DNA of 64,000 nucleotides from Thermococcus sp. 21S9 (GCF_012027635.1 NZ_SNUS01000001.1:558001-622000), one strand, 5' to 3'. Shown: positions 14,613 through 24,173, numbered from the stretch's first letter. Translations and numbers: made by a program. The notes: a model not told the origin generated them from the sequence alone.

Positions 14613-15957
14613 CAGAGTGAACGAGCCTGACGGCGAGTATCGAAACGAGTGTCAGCGCGTAGGGGAAGAAACCGCCCACGAAAGGAGCAATCAGAAGGAA
14701 CGCCAGCGTTGACAGGGTTATGAAGGCCGTCGGGCCCCTCCACCTTATTCTTCTCAGCCCTGTTAACAGGGCATAGACCACTATGACGAGTCCCAGGAGA
14801 GACTGGAGGATGAGGTTCTCGACGAAGCCAGGATGGGGCTGAAAGCTCGTCCACTTCGACAGCCAGTCGAAGCCGTAAACCCTGCACAGGGCCCAGAAGC
14901 CGGCCCACACGAGGACGAGGTAGGAGGAGTTCCTGAGCTTCCTTCCAGGGTACGTTAGGGCAAAGAACAGTGGAAAGAGCAGAAGGTACGGGTTGAAAAT
15001 GGACGCAAGGAGCGTGGCACCTGCCAGGGCCAGTATCTCCAGGGTTCTCCTCGAACCTGGAACAAAGGAAGAGTTCGTTGCCACGGCTATCGCGAGGAGC
15101 ATAAGCACGAGACCGGGAAGGGCGATGCCAACGGTGGCAACCTGTGAGCGGAAGAGCGGTGCCGAGAAAACGAGCCCGAAGGCTATAAAGCCGAGCGCCC
15201 TCTCACGCTTGGGGGCGACGTAGAAGAAGAGCCCGGTGAGGGTTAAAAGGAAAAGCCAGTGGGCCAACCAGAGGGTCTCGTCAGTTGGGGGAACAGCGGA
15301 GAGTATGTGACCGATGAGGGCCAGTAGCGGGGAGGATGGAACTGCACCCGCGGAAACGGACAGGGCCCGTGAGAAGAACTCAAGGAAGTTGCTCGGCAGA
15401 ACGGGCGTTTCCGAGAGGGTGAACCAGACGAAAATGAGGGACGCACCGAGAAGGAAGAACCTCGCGGAGTAGCTCCTGTCCGCCCGGAGGCTAAGGCCAA
15501 AGAGCAGGACGATAGCAAACGCAAGAAGGGCAAACAGGGCCAGGGAAGTCTTTGGCGGAACCCAAATCTCCGAGAAGGCGTCGTGGGTGAGGTAAATGTT
15601 GTCCTCGCTTCCGGTGACGAAAAGGGTGTTATTGACGACGATTACCATGGGGGAAAGCGAGGCGCTCTCAGGAAGGCCCGTCAGGTTCCAGAGCCTCTTC
15701 ATCTCGGGGTTCTCGTAGACGTTTCCGACGAGAACGAGCGTGCCGTTCCCGTGCTCAAGGACTTCACCGAGTTTGGCGTCAACGTAGCGTGCCCAGCCCT
15801 TTGCCCAGTAATCCCTGCCCGGAACGACACGGTAGGTTGCGTTGGAGTGTATGAAGCGTGTAAAACTGGCCTTATCGGGATAATAGCTAACCCCACCGGC
15901 CGAAACGAGCGGTGAAACGAGCAGGAGGAGCAAAAGCACAGCCAAAGCCCTTCTCAT
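14599..15957 (-). CDS. Polytopic membrane protein of unknown function, 452 aa
   Basis: N-terminal signal-like segment (MRRALAVLLLLLLVSPLVSA), an extracytoplasmic domain of about 110 residues (to SEIWVPPKTS), then roughly eight to nine membrane helices to the C-terminus. The layout resembles archaeal membrane proteins with an N-terminal DUF4350-like or glycosyltransferase-C-like architecture, but I do not recognise a family. Monocistronic, with a structured reverse-strand leader region upstream (16014-16055). Confidence 0.75.
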   Translation of the reverse strand: MRRALAVLLLLLLVSPLVSAGGVSYYPDKASFTRFIHSNATYRVVPGRDYWAKGWARYVDAKLGEVLEHGNGTLVLVGNVYENPEMKRLWNLTGLPESASLSPMVIVVNNTLFVTGSEDNIYLTHDAFSEIWVPPKTSLALFALLAFAIVLLFGLSLRADRSYSARFFLLGASLIFVWFTLSETPVLPSNFLEFFSRALSVSAGAVPSSPLLALIGHILSAVPPTDETLWLAHWLFLLTLTGLFFYVAPKRERALGFIAFGLVFSAPLFRSQVATVGIALPGLVLMLLAIAVATNSSFVPGSRRTLEILALAGATLLASIFNPYLLLFPLFFALTYPGRKLRNSSYLVLVWAGFWALCRVYGFDWLSKWTSFQPHPGFVENLILQSLLGLVIVVYALLTGLRRIRWRGPTAFITLSTLAFLLIAPFVGGFFPYALTLVSILAVRLVHSVIQT

Positions 15958-16013
15958 CCTCTCCCCGGGATAGGTAGGGGCAGGGGTTAAAAAGCTTAAC
16001 GTAGCCTGGTCCA

Positions 16014-16055
16014 GCGCGACCCCATCGCAACGGCTCCCGCCGGCCTGAGTCGCGC
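16014..16055. other. GC-rich two-tier hairpin in an intergenic region
   Basis: Outer stem GCGCGAC (16014-16020) / GTCGCGC (16049-16055); inner stem CGGC (16031-16034) / GCCG (16039-16042). On the reverse strand the inner loop is GGGA, a GNRA tetraloop, and a TATA-like TTTTTAAC lies near 16080-16088, so a reverse-strand RNA or leader is the better reading. It does not fit box C/D rules. High GC in this otherwise AT-rich spacer suggests a structured RNA. Confidence 0.45.
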
Positions 16056-16087
16056 CCGGAGAAGAATTGGCAAAAAGAAGTTAAAAA

Positions 16088-16993
16088 TCACTCGGTCTTC
16101 TCCTGCTTCCCTTCTTCACCCTCGCCCTTCAGCTCTTCAAGCTTCTTCACGAGCCTGTCGGCGAGCTCCATGAAGGCTCTCGCGGCGGGGGTGTCGTCGT
16201 AGAGGACTATCGGGATTCCGGCGTCACTTGCCTCCCTCGCCTTGAGGTCTATCGGAACCTCACCGAGGAAGTCAACGCCCTCCTTCTCGGCCAGCTTCTT
16301 GCCTCCGCCCTTTCCGAAGAGGTCAATCTCGTTGCCACAGTGCGGGCAGATGAGGTAGCTCATGTTCTCGACGACGGCTATGTAGGGAACCTCCATCTTC
16401 TTCATCATGTTCACTGCCTTGCCGGTGTCAAGTAAAGCAACCTCCTGGGGGGTCGTGACGATGACAGCGGCGTCGAGCTGGACGTTCTGGACGACGGTGA
16501 GGATTTCGTCACCGGTTCCGGGCGGGAAGTCGATTATCATGAAGTCAAGCTCGCCCCACTTGACGTCGCCGAGGAGCTGTTTGATGGCCTTGGTGACGAG
16601 GGCACCGCGCCAGATTATCGGCTGGTCCTCCGGAACGAGGAAGCCCATGCTCATGACCTTGATGGGCGTTATCTGGCCCATGAAGTCGGCCATCGGCGGG
16701 AGCATCTCAAAGCGACCGTCTTCCAGCCTCTCCGCCAGAACGTCGGCCTTGTCCACGCCGAGCATCTTTGCAACGTTCGGCCCATGTATGTCCGCGTCGA
16801 GCAGGCCGACGTAGTAGCCCTTCTTAGCAAGCGCGGTCGCGAGGTTCACCGCGACGGTGCTCTTTCCAACGCCACCCTTACCGCTGAGAACCGCTATCTT
16901 GTACTTCCACTTCTTCTGCTTCTCCTTTATCCTCTCCGTGAGCGGGTCAGCGCCCAGACCGCCTATGTTGAGGGTCGGAGCCTTAATCGTCAT
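16088..16993 (-). CDS. mrp: Mrp/NBP35-family P-loop ATPase (Fe-S cluster carrier)
   Basis: A 301-residue cytoplasmic protein with deviant Walker A VLSGKGGVGKSTVAVNLATA, GLLDADIHGPN, the MIIDFPPGTGDE motif and a CPHCGN pair that holds the bridging Fe-S cluster in ApbC/NBP35 proteins. It carries assembled Fe-S clusters to apoproteins. The ATG at 16993 follows GGTGGTG. It lies just downstream of cooC in the same orientation, 83 bases away with its own promoter, so it is probably the ordinary housekeeping copy rather than part of the CODH unit. Confidence 0.93.
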   Translation of the reverse strand: MTIKAPTLNIGGLGADPLTERIKEKQKKWKYKIAVLSGKGGVGKSTVAVNLATALAKKGYYVGLLDADIHGPNVAKMLGVDKADVLAERLEDGRFEMLPPMADFMGQITPIKVMSMGFLVPEDQPIIWRGALVTKAIKQLLGDVKWGELDFMIIDFPPGTGDEILTVVQNVQLDAAVIVTTPQEVALLDTGKAVNMMKKMEVPYIAVVENMSYLICPHCGNEIDLFGKGGGKKLAEKEGVDFLGEVPIDLKAREASDAGIPIVLYDDTPAARAFMELADRLVKKLEELKGEGEEGKQEKTE

Positions 16994-17076
16994 CGTACAC
17001 CACCGACGAGAATAGTTCGGTGAACTTAAAAACCTTTGTCCCAAAAAGGGTAAGATTGGTCAGAATTGTGCAATAT

Positions 17077-17988
17077 TCACTCGGCGTACTTCAACAGTAT
17101 ATCCTTCAGTTCCAGGACCTTTCTGTAAGTGGGTGATTCCGGATTTCCCAAGATGGCCTCGATTTCGGGGTCGTACTCCTCCACGAGTTCGTCATAAGGG
17201 ATTACCGTCTTGGTCGTGAAATCGTTAAAGCCAAGTTCATTGAGTATCCTCTCGACTTTCTCAACCTGGCTTTCCCTCTTCACTTTGTTTATCACGAGGT
17301 GGACGTGCTTAATGCCAAGCTGTCTTGCGAGCCGGGTGGCACTGACAGCGACCTGAACGGAGTTGTATGTCGGCTCAGTAAGCACAACTGCCTGCTTGAA
17401 ACCCCTGGCGAGTGCCCGTCCAAAGTGCTCCAGACCGGCCTGGGTGTCCATTAAGATTACCTCACCTTTCCGAACGGTTATGTACCTCACAACAGCACTT
17501 AGAAGCGCGTTTTCCGGACAGAGGCATCCAGCAGCGGCTTGAACGACACTCCCCATCACTATGAGCATGACCCCATCAGGGCCAATAACCCCGAAGCGCT
17601 CGACGACATCCCTAACGTCTGGAGTTAGCGAGAAGTAGAGGCCCCATCCGGTTCCGGGCCGTGCTCCCGTCTTCTCTTCGATGTAGTCAAGGTTCCTGTT
17701 GAGGGGCACTATCTTGGCCCTGACCTCCTTTGGAATCCCGAGAGCGTGGGCCAGGTTCATCTGGGGGTCTTCGTCAACCGCCAAAACCCGATAACCGTCC
17801 CGTGCAAGAAGCCTGGCGAGCAGAGCTGTTATCGTTGTTTTTCCAACCCCGCCCTTCCCTGTCACGACAACTCGAAAGCCGTCCTCACCGGTTCTCCTGG
17901 AAGCGCGTCTGTTCAGCTCCTCCGCCACCGTGAACAACCTTTTTCTCCGCTCTTGTGTTTTCACACCGGGGTTGTAGTCCACATTCAT
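17077..17988 (-). CDS. cooC: CooC-type CO dehydrogenase nickel-insertion ATPase
   Basis: A 303-residue MinD-like ATPase with deviant Walker A VVVTGKGGVGKTTITALLAR, VLAVDEDPQMNLAHALGIP and the CooC cysteine pair in AAAGCLCPENALLSAVV, which binds metal at the dimer interface. It matures the CODH active-site nickel. A reverse-strand TATA (ACTTATATCT, about 18010-18022) places transcription start close to 17990, so the ATG at 17988 is chosen. Unusually, about 50 residues precede the P-loop. Transcribed divergently from cooF. Confidence 0.88.
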   Translation of the reverse strand: MNVDYNPGVKTQERRKRLFTVAEELNRRASRRTGEDGFRVVVTGKGGVGKTTITALLARLLARDGYRVLAVDEDPQMNLAHALGIPKEVRAKIVPLNRNLDYIEEKTGARPGTGWGLYFSLTPDVRDVVERFGVIGPDGVMLIVMGSVVQAAAGCLCPENALLSAVVRYITVRKGEVILMDTQAGLEHFGRALARGFKQAVVLTEPTYNSVQVAVSATRLARQLGIKHVHLVINKVKRESQVEKVERILNELGFNDFTTKTVIPYDELVEEYDPEIEAILGNPESPTYRKVLELKDILLKYAE

Positions 17989-18058
17989 AACAGTACCCAC
18001 ATCAATAGCCAGATATAAGTTTTTGGGAGGGAGCATTGAGCCCCCGCATTACGGCAAA

Positions 18059-18068
18059 TCTTAAATTA
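18059..18068 (+). promoter_or_regulatory. TATA box of cooFS
   Basis: TCTTAAATTA followed by an expected start near 18090 and a 40-nt leader ending in GGGGGAT before the TTG start at 18134. The cooC TATA lies back-to-back 40 bases away, so one regulator bound between them could control both units. Confidence 0.5.
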
Positions 18069-18133
18069 TCCCCCGGAGGGAAAGGCTAAAAGAATCACAA
18101 AGCGAAACCCAAATACCCAACGGGGGATATGCC

Positions 18134-18655
18134 TTGTCAGAGGGTTCAAGGTTAACTATCTTCATCAACCCGTCACGCTGTATCGGTTGCCATCACTGCG
18201 AGATAGCCTGCGCAGTGGAGCATTCCAAAAGCGGTAGCATACTGTCCGCAATAACGGAGGACCCAATCCCACTGCCAAGGATAAGAATAATCTCAGTGGG
18301 CACACAAAACCTCCCCGTTCACTGTTACCACTGTGAGGAAGCCCTCTGTATGGAGGCCTGCTTAGCGGGGGCCCTCTTCCGGGACCGGGACGGAGCGGTT
18401 CTCGTTGATTCCAATGAGTGCACAGGGTGTATGGCCTGCGCCACGGCATGCCCCTTCGGCATACCCGAGTTCGATGTTCTCAGGGGGGTAATGGTTAAAT
18501 GCGACTTGTGTCCCGATAGGAGGGCAGAGGGAAAACTTCCCGCATGTGTTGAGGCGTGTAAAACAGGTGCACTGCAGTTTGGCAGTATCGAGGAGTTGCT
18601 AACAAGCACCGGCTGGAGTAGGGCACGTGATGGTGTGGGCGATGAGCGGGCGTGA
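18134..18655 (+). CDS. cooF: CooF-type ferredoxin-like electron carrier of CO dehydrogenase
   Basis: A 173-residue protein with four Cys clusters typical of DMSO-reductase-B-like Fe-S subunits: CIGCHHCEIAC, CHYCEEALCMEAC, CTGCMACATACPFG and CDLC...CVEACKTG. It passes electrons from CooS to a partner enzyme. TTG start at 18134 after GGGGGAT; an ATG at 18128 is out of frame. It overlaps cooS by 14 nt. No hydrogenase genes follow, so the electron acceptor is not shown by context. Confidence 0.92.
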   Translation: MSEGSRLTIFINPSRCIGCHHCEIACAVEHSKSGSILSAITEDPIPLPRIRIISVGTQNLPVHCYHCEEALCMEACLAGALFRDRDGAVLVDSNECTGCMACATACPFGIPEFDVLRGVMVKCDLCPDRRAEGKLPACVEACKTGALQFGSIEELLTSTGWSRARDGVGDERA

Positions 18656-20618
18656 GAAGATTTCAATGGACAAAGCCACTGAAGAGATGTTTCGCAGGGC
18701 GAGGGAACTCCGCATCGAGACGGTGTGGGATAGACTTGAAAAGCAACAACCCCAGTGCGGGTATGGTCTTCTCGGACTCTGCTGTCAGAATTGTATGATG
18801 GGGCCGTGCAGGATTAATCCCTTTGGTGGAGAACCGAAAAAAGGTGTCTGCGGTGCGACCGCTGATACAATAGTCGCGAGAAACTTCCTCAGGATGGTAG
18901 CGGCGGGTGCCGCAGCGCACAGTGACCACGGCAGGCACGTTGCGCTTACCCTTCTACTCGCAGTTAAAGAAAACGGAGGCACGGACTCCCCCGAGGGCAG
19001 GAAAATGTTCCTGGGAGCGGATGGCCTGGTCGTCCAAAGTTCACCGTATCAAATCAGAGACACCAAAAAGCTTAAAGCAATTGCCCAACGCCTCGGGATT
19101 CCCACAGAAGGCAAATCTGAGGCAGAAATAGCCCGGGCAGTGGCCAAAATTGCCCTGGAAGACTTCGGGAAACAGGACAGTAACCCACTAAGGTTTCTCC
19201 GGGCCTACCTCAACACCAAGACACTTGAACATCTTGAAAAGGCCGGACTCCTTGCCAAAGTCCCGGGCTGGGAGGCTGGTGTTCTGCCCAGGGGAATAGA
19301 CCGGGAAATCACGGAGGCCCTCCATAGAACCCACGTTGGAACAGACCATGACCCTATGAGCCTAATCCTCCACTCGATAAGGACGTCACTTGCGGATGCG
19401 TGGGGAGGTTCGCTAATAGCCACAGAACTTCAGGACGTACTGTTTGGAACACCCGAAATCACAAGAACGGAGGCGAACTTGGGAACACTCAGGGAAGAAT
19501 ACGTCAACATAATAGTTCACGGCCATGAACCGGTTTTATCCGAGAAAATCGTCGAGGCCGCGGGCGACCCAGAACTGATAGAACTCGCGGAGAAGTACGG
19601 GGCAAAGGGCATAAACATAGTCGGGATGTGCTGTACCGGTCTGGAAGTCCTCATGAGAAGGGGCATCCCAATCGCAGGCAACTTCCTTCAGCAGGAGGCG
19701 GCCATCATAACCGGAGCAGTTGAGGCAATGGTAGTTGACGTTCAGTGCATAATGCCCGGAACCGTGGACGTCGCCAGGTGCTTCCATACTCTTGTGATAG
19801 ACACGAGTCCAATCGCGACTTTCCCAGGCGCCATTCATGTGAAGTTCAACCCCGAAAAAGCCGACGAGATAGCCCGGAAGATAGTCAGGATGGCCGTGGA
19901 GAACTTCCGGAACCGCTCCGCCCACAGGGTCAGGATACCCAAGGTCAAACAAGCCGGAATAGTTGGATTCAGTGTTGAGACACTGATTGAACGCTTCGGA
20001 GGCTCGCTTGAACCCCTGAAGGAAGCAATCGTGGAGGGAAAATTAAGGGGCATAACGGCGATGGTGGGATGCAACAACCCCAAGGTTGCACATGATATGA
20101 ACCACATCACCCTCGCCAACGAGCTGATGAAAAGGGACATTCTCCTACTTGGAACCGGTTGCTGGGCAACGGCGGCAATTAAACACGGCATATTCTTACC
20201 GGAGTACGCTGACACGGACAACGTTGGCCCCGGCCTGAGGAAGTTCGTAAAAGAATGGAATATTCCCCCGGCACTCCTTATGGGCTCCTGCGTTGACAGT
20301 ACAAGAATACTCGTCACTGCAAGCCGTTTAGCTGAGGATTTCGACGTTCCCATAGCCTCGCTCCCCATAGTGGCATCAGCACCGGAGCCGATGGCTGAAA
20401 AGTCGCTCTCGATAGGTATGTACTTCGTTTCCAGTGGAATAACAACTCACCTTGGACTAACCCCTCCCGTTCTTGGAGGACGGGAAGTCGTGAAAATCCT
20501 CACGCAGAAGCTCCAGGAAATAGTGAGGGCGTCTTTCATAATCGAGAGTGACATGAGGAAAGCTGCAAGGGCAATAACGGACCATATAGACCGGAAGAGA
20601 AACGAGTTGGGAATCTAA
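18642..20618 (+). CDS. cooS: Ni-containing anaerobic carbon monoxide dehydrogenase catalytic subunit
   Basis: A 658-residue CODH that oxidises CO with water to CO2. The N-terminus shows D/B-cluster cysteines (CGYGLLGLCCQNCMMGPC, later GVCGAT). The NiFe C-cluster ligands lie in AAHSDHGRH, GMCCTGLEVLMRRG, GCNNPK, GTGCWATAA and GSCVDSTR, so the enzyme appears intact. The ATG at 18642 is used; GTG and ATG codons at 18627/18630 also keep the frame. Codon choice (more GAA, AAA and ATA) differs from the strongly GC3-biased neighbours, consistent with horizontal acquisition together with cooF and cooC. Confidence 0.95.
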   Translation: MSGREKISMDKATEEMFRRARELRIETVWDRLEKQQPQCGYGLLGLCCQNCMMGPCRINPFGGEPKKGVCGATADTIVARNFLRMVAAGAAAHSDHGRHVALTLLLAVKENGGTDSPEGRKMFLGADGLVVQSSPYQIRDTKKLKAIAQRLGIPTEGKSEAEIARAVAKIALEDFGKQDSNPLRFLRAYLNTKTLEHLEKAGLLAKVPGWEAGVLPRGIDREITEALHRTHVGTDHDPMSLILHSIRTSLADAWGGSLIATELQDVLFGTPEITRTEANLGTLREEYVNIIVHGHEPVLSEKIVEAAGDPELIELAEKYGAKGINIVGMCCTGLEVLMRRGIPIAGNFLQQEAAIITGAVEAMVVDVQCIMPGTVDVARCFHTLVIDTSPIATFPGAIHVKFNPEKADEIARKIVRMAVENFRNRSAHRVRIPKVKQAGIVGFSVETLIERFGGSLEPLKEAIVEGKLRGITAMVGCNNPKVAHDMNHITLANELMKRDILLLGTGCWATAAIKHGIFLPEYADTDNVGPGLRKFVKEWNIPPALLMGSCVDSTRILVTASRLAEDFDVPIASLPIVASAPEPMAEKSLSIGMYFVSSGITTHLGLTPPVLGGREVVKILTQKLQEIVRASFIIESDMRKAARAITDHIDRKRNELGI

Positions 20619-20654
20619 AGGCCAAATGCAAATGTGAGAAAAGAAAGAGGCCAA

Positions 20655-21650
20655 TCACTCCTCCGGCTTCGGGAGGGTGACCTCGACGCCGAGGACCTTC
20701 CACATGGCCTTTATCTGCTCGCGGAGCTGGTCGATTGCCTCTGGCTGCTTGAAGAGGTGCTTGAACCTGCCCTGGAGCTTGAGGTACTCCTCGATGGGCT
20801 TCTTGAACTCGATGGCAACGATTTTGCCTCCCTCGCGCTTGACCTTCGCGCCTCCTCCGGGGCTCTGTATCTTGATGTTGTGGAAGTCGCCGTTCTCAAT
20901 CTCGAAGAGTGGCCAGACACCGGTCTCGATGGCGAGACGAGCTATCTCAACTCCCTTCTCGAGCGGGCTCTTCCAGCCGGTCGGGCAGGTACAGTGAACC
21001 TGGACGAAGGCCGGGCCGTCGACCTTTGCTGCCTTCTTCATCTTCCTGACGAAGTCGAAGGGGTTGCCTATGCTCGCGGTGGCGACGTAGGGTATCTGGT
21101 GGGCTGCAGCTATAAGGGCGACCCACTTCTTGGGCTTGTCCTCACCGATGGAGTACTTGCCGGGCGGTGAGGTGGTGGTCCAGGCTCCGTAGGGGGTTGA
21201 GGAACTCCTCTGGATTCCGGTGTTCATGTAAGCCTCGTTATCGTACATCAGGTAAACGACGTTGTGCCAGCGCTCGAGCATACCGCTCAAAGCTTGCATA
21301 CCGATGTCAGCGGTTCCACCGTCACCGCCTATGGCAAGTATCTTGCCCTTGAGTCCCTTCTTCTTCCAAGCTGCTTCAACACCGCTCGCCACTGCCGCGG
21401 CGTTCTCGAAGGCGACGTGAACCCACGGGGCCTTCCAGGCGGTGTACGGGAAGACGGCGCTAACAACTTCCATACATCCGGTGGCCTGGGCTATGGCGAA
21501 GGCATCGGGGTCGCCGTACTTCTCCTCCATAGCCTCGCTAAAGGCCTTGGTGGCAAGCCTGAGAGCGGTGGCACAGCCACAGCCGGCACAGGCGGCGTGG
21601 CCCGGTGCCCAGTACTCGCGAGTGGTAACGGGGGGCTTCCTAACGGCCAT
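20655..21650 (-). CDS. porB: Pyruvate:ferredoxin oxidoreductase beta subunit
   Basis: A 331-residue TPP-binding subunit starting [20 protein letters not shown] with cysteines [11 protein letters not shown] that hold a 4Fe-4S cluster and the TPP motif [20 protein letters not shown]. With PorA, D and the shared G subunit it oxidises pyruvate to acetyl-CoA and reduces ferredoxin. ATG 21650 after GAGGTGATG. Last gene of the porG-vorDAB-porDAB operon, the order known from Pyrococcus. Confidence 0.95.
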   Translation of the reverse strand: MAVRKPPVTTREYWAPGHAACAGCGCATALRLATKAFSEAMEEKYGDPDAFAIAQATGCMEVVSAVFPYTAWKAPWVHVAFENAAAVASGVEAAWKKKGLKGKILAIGGDGGTADIGMQALSGMLERWHNVVYLMYDNEAYMNTGIQRSSSTPYGAWTTTSPPGKYSIGEDKPKKWVALIAAAHQIPYVATASIGNPFDFVRKMKKAAKVDGPAFVQVHCTCPTGWKSPLEKGVEIARLAIETGVWPLFEIENGDFHNIKIQSPGGGAKVKREGGKIVAIEFKKPIEEYLKLQGRFKHLFKQPEAIDQLREQIKAMWKVLGVEVTLPKPEE

Positions 21651-21660
21651 CTTCATCACC

Positions 21661-22845
21661 TCACAGAATCTCCTTCCTAAGGCCTATCCAGTTGACCTCG
21701 TCAAACTCCTCTCCGTTGAGGGCCTTCTGCGCAATCGCGAGGGCCTCGTCAAGGTCCTTGAAGGTGACGTCCCTGCCACCGAGTCCAAGGATGAAGTCCA
21801 CTATGACCGGCTTCTCCTTCTCGTTCACGAGGGTCCTGCTGAAGTCCTGGAAGAGGGCTCCACCGACGCTGAAGGTGACGTTCTTCTCGAGGAGAGCGAG
21901 AACCTTAGCCTTCTTGGCCAGCTCGCGAACCTCTTCAATCGGGAACGGCCTGTAAACGGTCATCTTCGCGGCTCCGGCCTTTACCCCCTTCTCGCGGAGG
22001 TGGTCGACGTACTCCTTGACGGTTCCGGCGAGTGAGCCCATGGTGACGAAGATTATCTCGGCGTCGTCAGTCCTGTACTCCTCAATCTTCTGGTACTTCC
22101 TGCCGAACTTCTTCTCGAACTCGGCAAAGACCTCGTCGATGACCTTCCTCGCGTTCTCGTTGGCCTCCCAGACCTTGTAGCGGGCCTCCATGTAGTGGGC
22201 CGGGAAGGCAAGGGTACCCTGAGTTATCGGCCTCTTCGGGTCAAGGTAAGCGTGCTTCGGCTCGTACTCACCGAGGAACTCGTCAACGAGCTCCTGGTCC
22301 GGAATCTCGACGGGCTCGACGGTGTGGGTGAGGATGAACGCGTCGAAGCCGACCATCGCCGGGAGAAGGACCCTCTCGTCCTCGGCGACCTTGTAGGCTA
22401 TCAGGATGAGGTCCAAAGCTTCCTGGTTGTTCTCGGCGTAGAACTGGAGCCATCCGGTGTCGCGCTCGCTGATGGTGTCCTGCCAGTCGTTCCAGATGTT
22501 AATCGGAGCTGAGAGAGCCCTGTTTCCAACGGCTATGACTATCGGAAGGCGCATTCCTGCTGCTATGAAGAGTATCTCGTGCATCAAGGCAAGACCCTGG
22601 GAAGCTGTCGCGGTGAATGTCCTAACACCGGCCGCTGAGGCACCGACACAGGCCGAGATGGCCGAGTGCTCGCTCTCGACCTTGATGAACTCCGCATCGA
22701 GCTCGCCGTTGGCGACGAACTCGCTGATTTTCTCGGGGACGAGCGTCGAGGGAGTAATCGGGAAGGCCGCTATGACCTTCGGCTTGGCAAGCTTCGCGGC
22801 CCAGGCGGCCGCCTCGTTGGCTTTCATAACCGTCCTAATCGGCAT
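21661..22845 (-). CDS. porA: Pyruvate:ferredoxin oxidoreductase alpha subunit
   Basis: A 394-residue subunit with the pyrimidine-binding fold, starting [20 protein letters not shown] and containing [20 protein letters not shown] and the C-terminal transketolase-like domain. It forms the active site with PorB. It is similar in length and layout to the vorA product two genes upstream, reflecting duplication of a DAB block. Ten bases separate its stop from porB. Confidence 0.95.
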   Translation of the reverse strand: MPIRTVMKANEAAAWAAKLAKPKVIAAFPITPSTLVPEKISEFVANGELDAEFIKVESEHSAISACVGASAAGVRTFTATASQGLALMHEILFIAAGMRLPIVIAVGNRALSAPINIWNDWQDTISERDTGWLQFYAENNQEALDLILIAYKVAEDERVLLPAMVGFDAFILTHTVEPVEIPDQELVDEFLGEYEPKHAYLDPKRPITQGTLAFPAHYMEARYKVWEANENARKVIDEVFAEFEKKFGRKYQKIEEYRTDDAEIIFVTMGSLAGTVKEYVDHLREKGVKAGAAKMTVYRPFPIEEVRELAKKAKVLALLEKNVTFSVGGALFQDFSRTLVNEKEKPVIVDFILGLGGRDVTFKDLDEALAIAQKALNGEEFDEVNWIGLRKEIL

Positions 22846-22856
22846 CTTTCACCACC

Positions 22857-23174
22857 TCACTTGGTCTCCCTAACCATTATTATCGCGTCGGTCGGGCACT
22901 CGTTCGCGCAGATTCCACAACCCTTACAGTAGTCGTAGTCGAAGACCGGGTAGTTCTCCTCGTCGAGGTAGATGGCCGGCTCCGGGCAGTAGATGTAGCA
23001 GAGGTAGCACCTAACGCACTTGTCCCTGTTGAACTCCGGCATGAAGACACGCCAGGAACCGGTCTTGTTGATTACGCTACTCCCCGGGATGTAGGCAATC
23101 GCTCCCGGCGTCATCTTTTCGCTATACTCCTTCTGAACCCTCTCTATGTCGGCCTTAAACGGGCTCTCAGCCAT
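22857..23174 (-). CDS. porD: Pyruvate:ferredoxin oxidoreductase delta subunit
   Basis: A 105-residue two-cluster ferredoxin subunit with CVRCYLCYIYCPEPAI and CKGCGICANECPTDAI. It conducts electrons from the TPP site to external ferredoxin. First gene of the porDAB block; about 58 bases separate it from vorB. Confidence 0.95.
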   Translation of the reverse strand: MAESPFKADIERVQKEYSEKMTPGAIAYIPGSSVINKTGSWRVFMPEFNRDKCVRCYLCYIYCPEPAIYLDEENYPVFDYDYCKGCGICANECPTDAIIMVRETK

Positions 23175-23232
23175 TTATATCACCCCTGGTGAGTTATCAG
23201 AGGGAAACTTAAACCTTGTGGAAAAGGAAAGG

Positions 23233-24168
23233 TCAGCCGAAGACCTCGGCGAGCTTCTTGAGCTTCTCCCACTCGCGAAGCACCCAGCTCTGGAGGTTCT
23301 CGATGTCCTCCTTGGTCATGTACTTGAACCTGCCCTGGAGCTTGAGGAACTCCTCAATCGGCTTCGGCTCCTTCTTGGGCGATGGCATGTTTATCTTGTA
23401 CTTGCCGTTCTCGTACTCGAAGAGCGGGAAGTATGCGGTCTGAACTGCCAGGCGGGCTATCTCGATGCTCTTGTCGGTCGGTGAGCGCCAGCCGGTCGGA
23501 CAGGGAGCGAAGAGCTGTATGAAGGCCGGACCCTCAACCTTCCTGGCCTTCTTGAGCTTCCTTATGAAGTCCTCCGGGAAGGCGACGCTCGCGGTCGCGG
23601 CGTAGGGAACCTCGTGGGCGATGACGATGTCGATGACCTTCTTCTTGTGCCTCTTCTCAAGGAAGTGCCTCTTTCCTCCTGGAGTGTTAGTGGTCCAAGC
23701 TCCGTAGGGAGTTGAGCTCGACCTCTGAATTCCGGTGTTCATGTAAGCCTCGTTGTCGTACATTATGTAGACCGCGTCGTGGCCCCTCTCGAGGAAGCCA
23801 CTCAAAGCCTGAAGGCCTATGTCCGCTGTACCACCGTCGCCGGCCCAGCCGACGACCATAACCCCGTCGTCGCCCTTGACCTTTATTCCCCTCGCCTTTA
23901 AGGCAGCTTCAATACCGCTTATGACAGCACCTGTGGTCTCGAAAGCTGTGTGGAAGAGGTTAGCGTCAAGCGCGGTGTAGGGCCAGGGACCGGCTATGAT
24001 GGTCGAACAGCACGCCGGGATGACGAAGATGGTCTTCCTGCCGTAGGCCTTGAGGACGTACCTTATTCCGAGCGAGGCGCCACAGCCCTGACAGGCCGTG
24101 TGACCGGCAAAGAAGTGCTCCTCGGCGGGAATGCTCAGCCTTTTCCTAACGTTCTCGGGAATCTCCAT
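23233..24168 (-). CDS. vorB: 2-ketoisovalerate:ferredoxin oxidoreductase beta subunit
   Basis: A 311-residue TPP-binding subunit starting MEIPENVRKRLSIPAEEHFF with TACQGCGASLGIRYVLKAYG and [20 protein letters not shown]. It oxidises branched-chain 2-ketoacids from Val, Leu and Ile to acyl-CoA. ATG 24168 after GAGGTGAGAA; the longer frame begins inside vorA. Assigned VOR rather than POR by position in the conserved operon order and similarity to the known pair; sequence alone cannot prove substrate. Confidence 0.92.
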   Translation of the reverse strand: MEIPENVRKRLSIPAEEHFFAGHTACQGCGASLGIRYVLKAYGRKTIFVIPACCSTIIAGPWPYTALDANLFHTAFETTGAVISGIEAALKARGIKVKGDDGVMVVGWAGDGGTADIGLQALSGFLERGHDAVYIMYDNEAYMNTGIQRSSSTPYGAWTTNTPGGKRHFLEKRHKKKVIDIVIAHEVPYAATASVAFPEDFIRKLKKARKVEGPAFIQLFAPCPTGWRSPTDKSIEIARLAVQTAYFPLFEYENGKYKINMPSPKKEPKPIEEFLKLQGRFKYMTKEDIENLQSWVLREWEKLKKLAEVFG

Positions 24169-24173
24169 CGTTC

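Noticed and set aside
16001-16012. tRNA fragment (12-mer identical to the tRNA-Trp D-arm)
   Set aside because: No acceptor, anticodon or T arm around it; the match is short and D-arms are low in information.
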